Positions 45,575 through 54,125 of a stretch of 64,000 bases of DNA are shown piece by piece. Numbering within the stretch: position 1 is the first letter of the stretch; every line of letters begins with the position of its first letter. Source of the DNA: Zhenpiania hominis. GTDB taxonomy: Bacteria > Bacillota > Clostridia > Peptostreptococcales > Anaerovoracaceae. The notes below the pieces were generated by a model, which saw only the letters and a list, made by a program, of their open reading frames with translations, did not search any database and was not told the DNA's origin. The stretch spans positions 6,603 through 70,602 of the forward strand of contig NZ_JACRYT010000015.1 of assembly GCF_014333425.1 (NCBI RefSeq), read 5' to 3'. A program made the position numbers and the translations under genes.

Positions 45575-45805
45575 CCGGCAGTCAGAAATAGCTGCCGCTG
45601 AATTGTAGCCAAGTCCCTTCAATCCGGGCTGAAGGATACAAAAAATCTACATTTGCGGGAGCAAACAAATGGACTCTCCCTGATTTTTCAGGATTTCTAG
45701 AAAACGTAAGCTTGCTAACCCACAACTTTTGTATCCACGGACCTGTTTCCCGCTGTACAGGATACAAAGAATGTCAACAACTCTGTTTTTTTACAGCATT
45801 TCACA
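45575..45805 (+). ncRNA. Candidate structured intergenic RNA or dispersed repeat
   Basis: A 417-bp gap behind the ketoacyl synthase contains several stem-loops: CGGCAG/CTGCCG (about 45584-45599), CCTTCA/TGAAGG (about 45617-45635), CCTGA/TCAGG, and TTTTGTATCC (45727-45736) that can pair either with GGATACAAA at 45634 or with GGATACAAA at 45760. Two mutually exclusive pairings are typical of regulatory RNA, but an interspersed repeat is equally possible. No gene is visible. Confidence 0.35.
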
Positions 45806-45904
45806 AAATCAGTTTCATATAAGTGTATACCGGGCTGAATCGCGCTTTGGGAGCGGACTTGCGGAGAACCAGGAAGATCCAAAAGACGCGTAAAAAAACG
45901 AAAA

Positions 45905-45916
45905 ATTGTGATATAA
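45905..45916 (+). promoter_or_regulatory. Extended -10 promoter of the old yellow enzyme gene
   Basis: TGTGATATAAT contains TATAAT with a TG one base upstream (extended -10). No good -35 box was seen. Confidence 0.45.
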
Positions 45917-45965
45917 TGAAAATCAGTTCAGAGAACACAATTAGAATACAGGAGGAACAAACAAA

Positions 45966-46961
45966 ATGGCAATCATAAATACGCCCCTTGCGGCAGGAAA
46001 AATCACATTTAAAAACAGACTGATTTATCCGCCCATTACCATTGCGAAAGCTTCGGCGGACGGGGAAGTGACGGATGATTCGCTGGCTTACTACGAAGAA
46101 AAAATGCACGGCGGAAGCTTTTCGCTGGCTATTGTGGAACACTGTTATGTCACACAGGAAGGGAAAGCTTCCAACGGACAGGTGTCCATTGCGGATGACG
46201 CTAAGATTCAAGGTCTGGCAAAGCTAGCGCGGGTAATCAAAGGCGCGGGTACGAAAGCGGTGGTACAGATAAATCATGCGGGCAGCTGTACCACCGCGGA
46301 AGTGACGGGAATGACTCTCAAAGGCGCGTCGCCGGTACAGAACCCCAGACAGGGAGGGGTTCCCGAGGAAATGACAAAAACGGAAATCCGCGGAGTCGTA
46401 GAAGCTTTCAGGGCAGCCGCGGAACGCGGAAAAAAAGCTGGATTTGACGGCGTGGAAATTCACTCCGCCCATTCCTATTTGCTGAACCAGTTTTATTCGC
46501 CGCTTACGAATCTGAGAAATGACGAATATGGTGGAAAACTGGAGAATCGCCTTAAGATTCATTTGGAGGTGATTGAGGCAGTAAGGAAGGCAGTTGGGAA
46601 GGACTATCCGATATTTTTGAGATTAGGAGCCTGTGATCATATGCCAGGTGGCAATACGATTGAGGACGCGGTCAAAGCAGCTAAAATTCTGGAAGACGCA
46701 GGGATCGATATTCTAGATATATCCGGGGGAATGTGCGGTTATGTGAATCCGGAAAGCAGCGAACCAGGATATTTTGGGGAAGAATCTAAAGCGGTTAAAG
46801 CAGCGGTAAATATTCCGGTTATTACTACGGGAGGCGTAAAAGCCCCGGAAGACGTAGAGGCTCTGCTACAGGCAGGAGCCGGTGATCTGGTGGGCGTAGG
46901 ACGGACTGTTATGCAGGATTCGGCCTGGGCCGGACGAACCATCGGGTTTTACAGAGACTGA
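45966..46961 (+). CDS. NADH:flavin oxidoreductase, old yellow enzyme family
   Basis: This 331-residue FMN enzyme is only the TIM-barrel part; the Fe-S and FAD/NAD domains of 2,4-dienoyl-CoA reductase-like members are absent. Visible are KNRLIYPPIT, VVQINHAGS, the FDGVEIHSAHSYLLNQFYSP substrate/flavin block (shown in two parts: FDGVEIHSAH, LLNQFYSPLTN), RNDEYGG and the C-terminal phosphate site ITTGGVKAPED...VGVGR. Such enzymes reduce activated C=C bonds. AGGAGG stands before the ATG. The gene is a single unit. Confidence 0.92.
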   Translation: MAIINTPLAAGKITFKNRLIYPPITIAKASADGEVTDDSLAYYEEKMHGGSFSLAIVEHCYVTQEGKASNGQVSIADDAKIQGLAKLARVIKGAGTKAVVQINHAGSCTTAEVTGMTLKGASPVQNPRQGGVPEEMTKTEIRGVVEAFRAAAERGKKAGFDGVEIHSAHSYLLNQFYSPLTNLRNDEYGGKLENRLKIHLEVIEAVRKAVGKDYPIFLRLGACDHMPGGNTIEDAVKAAKILEDAGIDILDISGGMCGYVNPESSEPGYFGEESKAVKAAVNIPVITTGGVKAPEDVEALLQAGAGDLVGVGRTVMQDSAWAGRTIGFYRD

Positions 46962-46968
46962 AATGAAC

Positions 46969-47007
46969 GGAAAAGGGAGCTGCCCGGCAAAAGGCAGCTC
47001 CCTTTCC
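46969..47007. terminator. Hairpin between convergent genes
   Basis: GGAAAAGGGAGCTGCC (46969-46984) pairs with GGCAGCTCCCTTTCC (46993-47007). Confidence 0.82.
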
Positions 47008-47057
47008 ATATATGATATGTCAGAAATCTTGTTTGCGAAATTTAACGGTCTTGAGGA

Positions 47058-48419
47058 TTAAGCGGAAAGCGCTTCCTCACCTTCTACAGGAAGCTCCTGA
47101 TGACGTTCCGCCCAATAGCGCCCACCCCGGTACAGCTTTTTAAAGAAGAGGTATGCCGGAATCGATGTGGCGGCAAGACCGAGCCCAACGATCCAGTTGT
47201 CCGCGAAGATGCTGGCACCGTAGATGGCAATGGGAAAACAGAGATAGATACAGTATGTTTTGTTTCCGAGGGGTACCTTAAAAGGTAGCTGTAGATCCGG
47301 ATTCTGTACCCGCAGCTTTATATTAGCGATAAACATCATGATGACCGGAACCGCGTATAGGATAGAGGCGATTCCAACAAATTCAATAAAGCTTCCGGAC
47401 GTACACAGAACAATACTGACAAGGGAAAGGATAATGATCGCGGCATAAGGTGTTTTGCGTGTCTTATGCTCTTTGGAGAAGATCTGAAAGAATTGTCCTT
47501 TCCTGCTGAAGGAAGCCATTACATGGGCGTAAGCCAGTATGTATTCACAAAGGATCATCATGCTTGCCAACCCTCCGGCGACCACAAAGGCCCATCTGAG
47601 AGGCGCGCCGCCTAAAATCCCTCCGATTTCCACAAAGGATAAAGGCCCTTCGGAAGACCAGCTCTGCCAGTTGCCGACCGCCGCCAGGGCGGGGATTACG
47701 AATAGAATGTACATGATGGAGATAATCGGAACCGCAATTACAATCGCTTTTGGAACCAGCTTTTCTCCATGCTCGATCTCGCCTGACATGGTAGAAATCG
47801 TTTCAAACCCCGTATTGAACCAGATTCCGATGAGAAGTCCCTGGCCTGCGGCCTCAAGGAAAGACATATCCTGCGGATGTATTGGCTTGACCGGACTGTA
47901 TTCAATATTCATAAAAGATAATACAATTAATACAAGAAACGGAATAATCGCCAGGATGGTAATTACAGTAGCCATATTGCTGACGAGCTTGATTCCGAGA
48001 ATGTTGATGACTGCAAAGAGGGAAATCAGACATGCGCATAGCAGCCAGTAGATAAAGTCATTAACCTCAACAGGAATCAGCATTTTCAGGTAGTTGGCGC
48101 TGAGCACGGCAAAGGTGGCGGGTTCAACAAATCCCGCAATCGTGTAACACCAACCGCTTACAAAACCGGCCTTCTCTCCAAGGCCTTCTTTGGCCCAGGT
48201 GTACATGCCGCCGTCCTCCGGGTAAGCGGAGGACAGCTCTGCGGAAGAAAGGCCAAAGGGGAGTGACCAGACAAATGGAATCGCAATGAACACGAGCATG
48301 GTCATTCCTGGTCCCACGGATCCTACCAGGTCTTCAATTCCGAATCCCCCGCCGGCAACGGTCACACATATCATAGCGATGAGACCTACTAGGGAGATCT
48401 TTGTTTTTTTATGTGACAT
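47058..48419 (-). CDS. APC-family amino acid permease
   Basis: The 453-residue membrane protein has about 12 hydrophobic segments. The family start ISLVGLIAMICVTVAGGGFGIEDLVG, the segment SSAYPEDGGMYTWAKEGLG and the helix FNTGFETISTMSGEIEHGEK are typical of APC antiporters/permeases such as the glutamate-GABA type. It should import or exchange an amino acid. It lies downstream of the truncated saccharopine dehydrogenase-like gene on the same strand, suggesting a former amino-acid catabolic unit. Confidence 0.9.
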   Translation of the reverse strand: MSHKKTKISLVGLIAMICVTVAGGGFGIEDLVGSVGPGMTMLVFIAIPFVWSLPFGLSSAELSSAYPEDGGMYTWAKEGLGEKAGFVSGWCYTIAGFVEPATFAVLSANYLKMLIPVEVNDFIYWLLCACLISLFAVINILGIKLVSNMATVITILAIIPFLVLIVLSFMNIEYSPVKPIHPQDMSFLEAAGQGLLIGIWFNTGFETISTMSGEIEHGEKLVPKAIVIAVPIISIMYILFVIPALAAVGNWQSWSSEGPLSFVEIGGILGGAPLRWAFVVAGGLASMMILCEYILAYAHVMASFSRKGQFFQIFSKEHKTRKTPYAAIIILSLVSIVLCTSGSFIEFVGIASILYAVPVIMMFIANIKLRVQNPDLQLPFKVPLGNKTYCIYLCFPIAIYGASIFADNWIVGLGLAATSIPAYLFFKKLYRGGRYWAERHQELPVEGEEALSA

Positions 48420-48525
48420 AGCAGATATGCCTCCTTTCTGGATTTGGATACCGGGGCAGTTATAGAAGCATTGACTTATTTCGCTGCCTCCGTTTCCCGC
48501 CCCGCTCCTATAAGAAATGTTTGGA

Positions 48526-49740
48526 TTACTGATTCAGATCCTCCAGCATTTTCTGCTCATTCAACATATCCGCATATTCGGAATCCATTTCTTTAATTCC
48601 TGCAGGGAATTCATATTTTGCCAGACGTTCTACGAATGGATCCGGATCAAAGTGTTCCGGCCCCCAAGCTCCGGCGTCATTCCAGATCCCTTTGGCAATC
48701 AGTTCCATCATAATAACAGGACCTACAGCTGTCTGAGCGACAACGGAGTTTGTTGTGAATTTTTTAATGCAGTCCTGATTGTCTGCTATCTGATACAGAT
48801 ATACGGATCTGTATTTTCCATCTTTCCAGCCTGTTACCCAGGTACCTGCGCAGCCTTTTCCGGTCATAGTCATCGTCGTGTCTACCGGGCTCGGAATTAC
48901 TTTGCAGACGAAATCTCTTGGTGTGATTTCACTGTCTCCAACTTTAATCTTTGTATGTTTATCCGCCAGACCGTATTCATGCAGCACCAGCAGTTTCTTT
49001 CTGAAATCAGCCGGAACACCATATTTAAACGTGCAGCGGTTGCAGTCGATTTCTCTTGGAACAAGCAGAACTTCTTCATGCTCTACATTTACGACTTCTA
49101 CATCGCCGATTCCGCCGGGGAAGTTAAATACTTCCGGTTCCGAGAACTGTTCGGTACAGAACCAGTGACCGTCCGGATTCTGTTCATTCTTTTCCCAGAT
49201 TACCGGAGGCGCCAGACATTCTTCAATGGTGGTCCATACGGAGAAACCAAAATCGGAATCTGTATTGCCATAATTATCTCCATCTCTTACATTTACTTCA
49301 TCAATCTTGTCAAAGAGATGTTTTTCCGCGTATTTGGCGAAGACGTCCGCCATGCCGGGTTCCACGCCGGAACCGCAGATTGCGATCTGTCCGGAAGCTT
49401 CCCACTCTTTTTGCTTGGCGAACTGATAGTCGCCCAGCTTAATATTTGATAATTCATAAGGCTTTTCCGGATGAGGAGTACCTAAAGTCATCGCGCAGTC
49501 CAGATAACCGATGCCGGCTTCCAGGCAGGTATCAAAAATCGTTTCATTCATTCTCGGATCACACGCGTTCATTGCGAATGTAATATCATGTTCTTTTGCT
49601 ACTGCTTTAATACTTTCCGCGTCCATGGCGTTGATCTGAGCCGGGACAAACTTTCCGCCGCCGCATATTTCATTGGCGACTTTCTTCGCGCGTTCAAAAT
49701 CATAAAATGGACCACATGGTCCATTCGATTGAAATTTCAA
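48526..49740 (-). pseudogene. Saccharopine dehydrogenase-like gene lacking its N-terminal nucleotide-binding segment
   Basis: The frame encodes 404 residues of a saccharopine/carboxynorspermidine dehydrogenase-like protein: FAMNACDPRMNETIFDTCLEAG, GYLDCAMTLG, CGSGVEPGMADVFAKYAEKH and a typical C-terminal domain. The first ~30 residues of the family, the beta strand and GxGxxG loop that hold NAD(P), are missing; homology begins directly at DFERAKKVANEI. The frame opens with a TTG 12 bases behind the luxR stop, with no good ribosome site, and a perfect 16-bp palindrome (49708-49723) lies at the junction. A 5' deletion is the simplest explanation; a working short form cannot be excluded. Confidence 0.6.
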
Positions 49741-49751
49741 TATTTTTGATT

Positions 49752-50753
49752 TTAGATCCGTGGATGATCACTTTGAGACTGAACAAGATGCATTAATTCC
49801 ACTCTTGTCGAAACGTCCAGCTTTTCAAAAATATTGTGCATGTGACGTTTGACTGTATGCTTGGAAATAAACAGGCGATCCGCGATATCCGGATTGGTCA
49901 GTCCCTGATAGGCAAGAAAAAACACGTCGCGTTCCCGCTGAGTCAGGCGGTGCTGTTCCGCTACCAGATTAATAAGATCTTCCTCTGTAAGCGCGGGTTG
50001 GGATTTATGATCCTTTTCGAAAAAAAGCGGAGAAAAATCCTTTTTATACATATAAAAAATTGTAAGGAAATTAATGATCAACAACAAAATCGAAGTCACT
50101 CCGTAAAGGAGGGTACATTTTACTCCTATATCCACCTGGTGGATAAAGACAGAAACAACGACTGTATTATTCCATAGATTGTTAAAATTTACCAAAATGC
50201 TGACTGTAAGAATATAATGCCGGCTGGCCTTGTCCAACAGATCCCGATATCCGAGCCATATATAAGCAGCTATAAAAACGATGACCGTAAGACCAAGTAC
50301 AATTTCTGCCACAATTACGATGACTTCTGCCCAAAATTGATCGGTGGAATAATATTCATCTAAAAGGAAAATATAAATCATAGCAGAGCAAATCATTAGG
50401 ATCGCGAAAACTTTATTTGTATATTTTCGCCACAGAGCCATTTTAGGATTGGGAGAAACGATAATCGCGTCAATTAGCTTGACCCAACTGTACCCCATTG
50501 CGTAAAAAATAACAGAGTCCAAGGCTCTGAGGAAGATATTTGCGGCAAATTCCCCCAAAACAAGCTCACGGTAATATGTAATATAATAGAAAAGCCCCAA
50601 TATAATTGATATAACTATAAAAAAAGCGGAAGCTTTCAGCAGCCGTGTCTTACCTACATCCCGATGTTTCCCGATTATAATAATCAGAGTAATGGCCTGG
50701 AGGCTGAGAAAACACATGATAGTATAGGTAATAAAAAGTGTATTTGAGATCAT
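49752..50753 (-). CDS. Membrane-bound LuxR-type transcriptional regulator
   Basis: The 333-residue protein has about seven hydrophobic segments in residues 1-235 and a C-terminal LuxR/GerE HTH (about 265-325: LTQRERDVFFLAYQGLTNPDIADRLFISKHTVKRHMHNIFEKL in outline). Regulators with integral membrane sensor parts fused to a LuxR HTH are common in gut Clostridia and Eggerthellaceae. No kinase partner is near. The target could be the adjacent dehydrogenase/permease pair or the aldehyde oxidoreductase, which is transcribed divergently. AGGGG lies before the ATG. Confidence 0.88.
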   Translation of the reverse strand: MISNTLFITYTIMCFLSLQAITLIIIIGKHRDVGKTRLLKASAFFIVISIILGLFYYITYYRELVLGEFAANIFLRALDSVIFYAMGYSWVKLIDAIIVSPNPKMALWRKYTNKVFAILMICSAMIYIFLLDEYYSTDQFWAEVIVIVAEIVLGLTVIVFIAAYIWLGYRDLLDKASRHYILTVSILVNFNNLWNNTVVVSVFIHQVDIGVKCTLLYGVTSILLLIINFLTIFYMYKKDFSPLFFEKDHKSQPALTEEDLINLVAEQHRLTQRERDVFFLAYQGLTNPDIADRLFISKHTVKRHMHNIFEKLDVSTRVELMHLVQSQSDHPRI

Positions 50754-50911
50754 ATCTGCCCCTCCTTATCTTTTATAAATAAATTGTCGGATTTTTTTCG
50801 CAATGGTAAAAGTATAGCATTGAATGTTCGAAGATGGCAACGTAGAATAAGATTTTTTAGATAGAGGCAAATAAATACCAACATTACAACAAATTAATGG
50901 AGGAAAATTGG

Positions 50912-50941
50912 TTGACAAAGACAGAAAATTCAAAGTAATAT
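50912..50941 (+). promoter_or_regulatory. Promoter of the aldehyde ferredoxin oxidoreductase leader
   Basis: TTGACA (50912-50917), 18-bp spacer, TAATAT (50936-50941). It lies about 225 bp before the coding region, leaving room for a regulatory leader. Confidence 0.6.
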
Positions 50942-50959
50942 AGAGATAATAATGTGAAT

Positions 50960-51092
50960 ACCAACTCCGATTTTCGTTTGACACCCTGTGCCGGCGAAAA
51001 CGTCAGGGTAGCGGGAGCGATCCGGCTGCCTGCCAGTGTGCGAAGGAGAGGGATTGATTTGACAATTAGTCTCGCCTGCGCACTTTTTTTGT
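50960..51092 (+). promoter_or_regulatory. Candidate molybdenum/tungsten cofactor riboswitch with terminator
   Basis: The leader can close a helix between CTCC...TTTCG (50965-50976) and CGAAGGAG (51041-51048) around GC-rich inner stems (ACACCCTG/CAGGGT and neighbours). The 3' strand of that helix is also the 5' arm of a terminator, GTGTGCG...CGCAC (51036-51083), ending in seven T residues. The two structures exclude each other, as in riboswitches; folding of the aptamer would prevent termination. The genes behind it need a pyranopterin cofactor, so Moco/Tuco is the natural ligand. I could not match it to the known consensus base by base. Confidence 0.5.
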
Positions 51093-51167
51093 CCCTGAAA
51101 GCGGAAGAGGGCGCCGGGTCGGGACAAGATGGACTGTGCATGTGCAAGAGGAAAGGTGGAGGATAAG

Positions 51168-53069
51168 ATGATAAAAGATGCACGAATCCTATACATTGAC
51201 TTAAAGGAGAGGGTAATTGAAACCAGAACGCTGGAAGCGGAGACTTATCGGAAATATCCGGGCGGATCCGCGCTTGGCATGTATCTGATGCTGCGGGAAA
51301 TGGATCCCGGAGTTGATCCGTTGTCTCCGGAAAATATGTTGATTTTTTCCGTCTCCCCGCTGACCGGGATTCCTATCAGCGGTCAGAGCCGGATGTGTGT
51401 AACGACCAAAAGTCCACTGACCGGAACTGCCGGGGATTCTCAGGTAGGAGGGTTTATTCCGGTCGCGGTCAAAGGAAATGGTTGGGACAGCATTGTAATA
51501 AAAGGGAAAGCGGATACCCCGGTATACCTGTATATCGAAAAGGACAAAGCGGAGATTCGGGACGCGTCAAAAATGTGGGGAATGCTTACAGGTGAAGCGG
51601 AAGAGGCTATTGCGGAAGATCTGGGACATCGCAAATTTGAGTCGTCCATTATCGGTCCCGCGGGGGAAAATCAGATTCCCTACGCCGCTATCATGCACAG
51701 AAGGAGCCGCGCTAACGGACGGAACGGAGTGGGAGCTGTTATGGGCTCAAAGAACCTGAAGGCCTTGGTGGTAAAAAAGGCGCCGCCGGTTCTTCCGGAG
51801 GATCCGGATAATATGAAGAAATATCTGACTCTCAATGTGAAAGAGAAAATGGCGGCCAACGATACCATTGTGGATACGGCGGTAAACGGATCCGCGGGCT
51901 GCGTGGACGGTCACGCGGCGGAAGGCTTTCTGCCGTCTTACAACTGGGAGAAAGGTCTAATGGATGACTGGATTAAAACGGCCGGAACAACGATCACCAA
52001 TACGGTTCTGAAAAAGCGGGAGACCTGCTTTGGCTGCGCGATTCGGTGCAAGGGTGTGGTGGACATACCGGGCAAAGCGGATCCGGAATACGGAGGACCG
52101 GAATACGAGACCTGCGCCACCTTTGGCTCTTACTGCGGAAACACGGATCTGGGAGATATCTGCCACGCGAATCAGCTCTGCAATATGTTTGGGTTGGATA
52201 CAATCACCTGCGGCGCGACTATCGCGTGGGCGATGGAATGTTTTGAAAAAGGAATTCTCACGGAAAAAGATACCGATGGATTGGAATTGAAGTTTGGAAA
52301 CGGAGCGGTGTTTGATGCGTTGATTAAAAAAATCGCCCGCAGAGAAAAGGGAGTTGGCGAGCTTCTGGCGAAAGGCAGCGCCGCCGCGGCGAAAGAATTA
52401 GGCCCGGAAGCGGAAGAACTGGTGGTTGCCTGTAAAGGGCAGGAGTGGCCGGCTCATATGGTACAGTTTAAACCGAACCTGGCCCTGAACTACGCGGCGA
52501 ACCCTTTTGGCGCGGATCATCAGTCCTCTGAGCATGATCCGGCGTTGATGGCTCCGGACGACGACCAGAACTGGATTTGGCCGAACATGCTGGATCATTT
52601 TGAAAAATGCGATCGCTATGGTGTGCTGGATGATAACAAGGCCCGGTTTGCTTACGCGACTCAGAAGTTCTACGCTATGATGGACAGCCTGTGTCTGTGT
52701 CAGTTCGCGTGGGGACCGGCGTGGCAGCTGTACGGCCCGCAAGATTTGGTGAATTTCTGTAAATATGGAATCGGATGGGAGACTTCCATCGCGGAGCTGC
52801 AGGAAATCGGAGAGCGCCGCATCAATATGATGCGTCTCTTTAACCAAAAACTAGGGTTTTCAAGGAAAGATGATACTCTGCCGAAGAAAGCCTTCCTTCC
52901 GGTGGAACTTGAAGCTGGAGAGGTCGCGCAGATTACGCCGGAACAGTTCGAACACACACTGACAACCTATTATGAATATGCCGGGTGGGACGCGGAGACC
53001 GGAAACCCCACACAGGAAACCATCGAGCGTCTCGGCCTTGGATGGGTACGGGAGAAATTATGCTTGTAA
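51168..53069 (+). CDS. aor: Aldehyde ferredoxin oxidoreductase (tungsten/molybdenum pyranopterin enzyme)
   Basis: The 633-residue enzyme interconverts aldehydes and carboxylic acids with ferredoxin. The N-terminal cofactor-binding domain is clear (MIKDARILYIDL, YPGGSALG, SVSPLTGIPISGQSRM), as is the family block RRSRANGRNGVGAVMGSKNLKA (in parts). Cys residues CFGCAIRC (about 287-294) and a late Cys (DSLCLC) supply the [4Fe-4S] cluster. The start follows GGAGG by five bases; an upstream ATG in frame was rejected. It overlaps the MoaD/ThiS-like gene by 10 bases. A leader with a riboswitch-like switch controls it. Confidence 0.92.
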   Translation: MIKDARILYIDLKERVIETRTLEAETYRKYPGGSALGMYLMLREMDPGVDPLSPENMLIFSVSPLTGIPISGQSRMCVTTKSPLTGTAGDSQVGGFIPVAVKGNGWDSIVIKGKADTPVYLYIEKDKAEIRDASKMWGMLTGEAEEAIAEDLGHRKFESSIIGPAGENQIPYAAIMHRRSRANGRNGVGAVMGSKNLKALVVKKAPPVLPEDPDNMKKYLTLNVKEKMAANDTIVDTAVNGSAGCVDGHAAEGFLPSYNWEKGLMDDWIKTAGTTITNTVLKKRETCFGCAIRCKGVVDIPGKADPEYGGPEYETCATFGSYCGNTDLGDICHANQLCNMFGLDTITCGATIAWAMECFEKGILTEKDTDGLELKFGNGAVFDALIKKIARREKGVGELLAKGSAAAAKELGPEAEELVVACKGQEWPAHMVQFKPNLALNYAANPFGADHQSSEHDPALMAPDDDQNWIWPNMLDHFEKCDRYGVLDDNKARFAYATQKFYAMMDSLCLCQFAWGPAWQLYGPQDLVNFCKYGIGWETSIAELQEIGERRINMMRLFNQKLGFSRKDDTLPKKAFLPVELEAGEVAQITPEQFEHTLTTYYEYAGWDAETGNPTQETIERLGLGWVREKLCL

Positions 53070-53254
53070 CACTTAATAAAAAAGAAATGATGCTGAAGGA
53101 AGGCATGACAGTATCAGAGCTAATTAAACAGCGGAAAATGCGTAAGGCAGCCGTCTGGATTAACGGGCGCCAGCTGCTTTCCGCGGAATACGAAACCTGC
53201 GTAATACAAGAAGGAGATGAGATACGCCTCCTTCGGATTATGGCGGGCGGATAA
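53060..53254 (+). CDS. MoaD/ThiS-like sulfur carrier protein
   Basis: This 64-residue beta-grasp protein ends in Gly-Gly (RIMAGG), the thiocarboxylate-forming tail used to deliver sulfur to molybdopterin or thiazole. It begins inside the end of the aldehyde oxidoreductase gene (10-base overlap) with GGGAGA ahead of the ATG, so translation is coupled. The company of a pyranopterin enzyme suggests a part in cofactor dithiolene formation or maturation; no thiazole genes are near. Confidence 0.85.
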   Translation: MLVTLNKKEMMLKEGMTVSELIKQRKMRKAAVWINGRQLLSAEYETCVIQEGDEIRLLRIMAGG

Positions 53255-53271
53255 AATTTATCTTCACGTTG

Positions 53272-53304
53272 AGCCGGCGGTATGTGTCCATATCACCGGC
53301 TTTT
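53272..53304 (+). terminator. Terminator of the aor operon
   Basis: AGCCGG (53272-53277) pairs with CCGGCT (53296-53301), with inner pairing, followed by TTTT. The next ~200 bp to 53510 contain no further feature that I recognise. Confidence 0.75.
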
Positions 53305-53525
53305 AAATTTACAAAAAATTAACATTGGTTTTACGAATAGAATTAACCGTTTTCTGATATTCTTTTGTTGGTTTTTCAGGAAAAAAAGAAAAATATAGAG
53401 GCTGACAGAGCCGCGGTGTTTCCCGTACAATAGAATTAAAGCACAATCTGTCCCAGAACCTGATCCGGATTCTCCTTGCCAGTCATTCCTGCTGATTGTG
53501 CCAGTTATACAAGGAGGACAAAATA

Positions 53526-53978
53526 ATGAAAAAGAAACTGACAAGAGTGCTGATTGCGGCACTGATTTTCGCGGTGGCAACCGGGCTGGTTTTTGCGGAT
53601 TCTTCGGGTAGCCGGAACGCGGCGGAAGGCAATAGTCCCGAATCGGAAGTTGCCTTTGCGGCAGGACTGACTTTTTATTCACAAAAAGATGAACAGGCGA
53701 TCCTGCGCCTGACGAACCTGGGGCAAACAGAGATGCGGGTCGCGCAGCAGGCACACTACATAGACAATATCGGATCCGCCGGTTCGATAGCGGGAAACGC
53801 GGGAACCCAGACTGTCCTGGAGCCGGGGGAGACTAAGCGGATTGAATTTCATCTGGCGGCACCCTGCTCTCATGGAGAAAATTCCATTCTGTCCTTTTTC
53901 TTTGAATATGACGGATACTGGTATTTGGGAAAGGTGGGACAGAAGAACGGAATTGAATATTTTTTAGACCATGATTGA
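53526..53978 (+). CDS. Small secreted protein, 150 residues
   Basis: A signal peptide (about 1-24, MKKKLTRVLIAALIFAVATG to VFA) is followed by a ~125-residue beta-rich domain (ILRLTNLGQTEMRVAQQAHY, VLEPGETKRIEFHLAAP, FFFEYDGYWYLGKVGQ). The domain looks like an immunoglobulin-like or similar sandwich but no family is recognised. AAGGAGG lies before the ATG, which sets the start over an in-frame ATG ten codons earlier. Function unknown. Confidence 0.72.
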   Translation: MKKKLTRVLIAALIFAVATGLVFADSSGSRNAAEGNSPESEVAFAAGLTFYSQKDEQAILRLTNLGQTEMRVAQQAHYIDNIGSAGSIAGNAGTQTVLEPGETKRIEFHLAAPCSHGENSILSFFFEYDGYWYLGKVGQKNGIEYFLDHD

Positions 53979-54026
53979 ACCGCCGGGATTTCCTTGCATA
54001 ACCCCTGCCAAGCCTCTCATAAAAAT

Positions 54027-54055
54027 TTGATTTTTCCATAAAAATGAGATAGAAT
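54027..54055 (+). promoter_or_regulatory. Promoter of the aryl-acetate operon
   Basis: TTGATT (54027-54032), 17-bp spacer, TAGAAT (54050-54055), 71 bp before the first paaK. Confidence 0.65.
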
Positions 54056-54125
54056 ATTCGTATTAGCGACTCGGGCGAAAAAGCTCGAAATCGGAGACAA
54101 ATTCTAAGCAGAGAAGAGAGAAACA

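Noticed and set aside
45582..45767. 61-codon frame in the gap behind the ketoacyl synthase
   Set aside because: No ribosome site, and the region is better described by stem-loops and repeated GGATACAAA segments.
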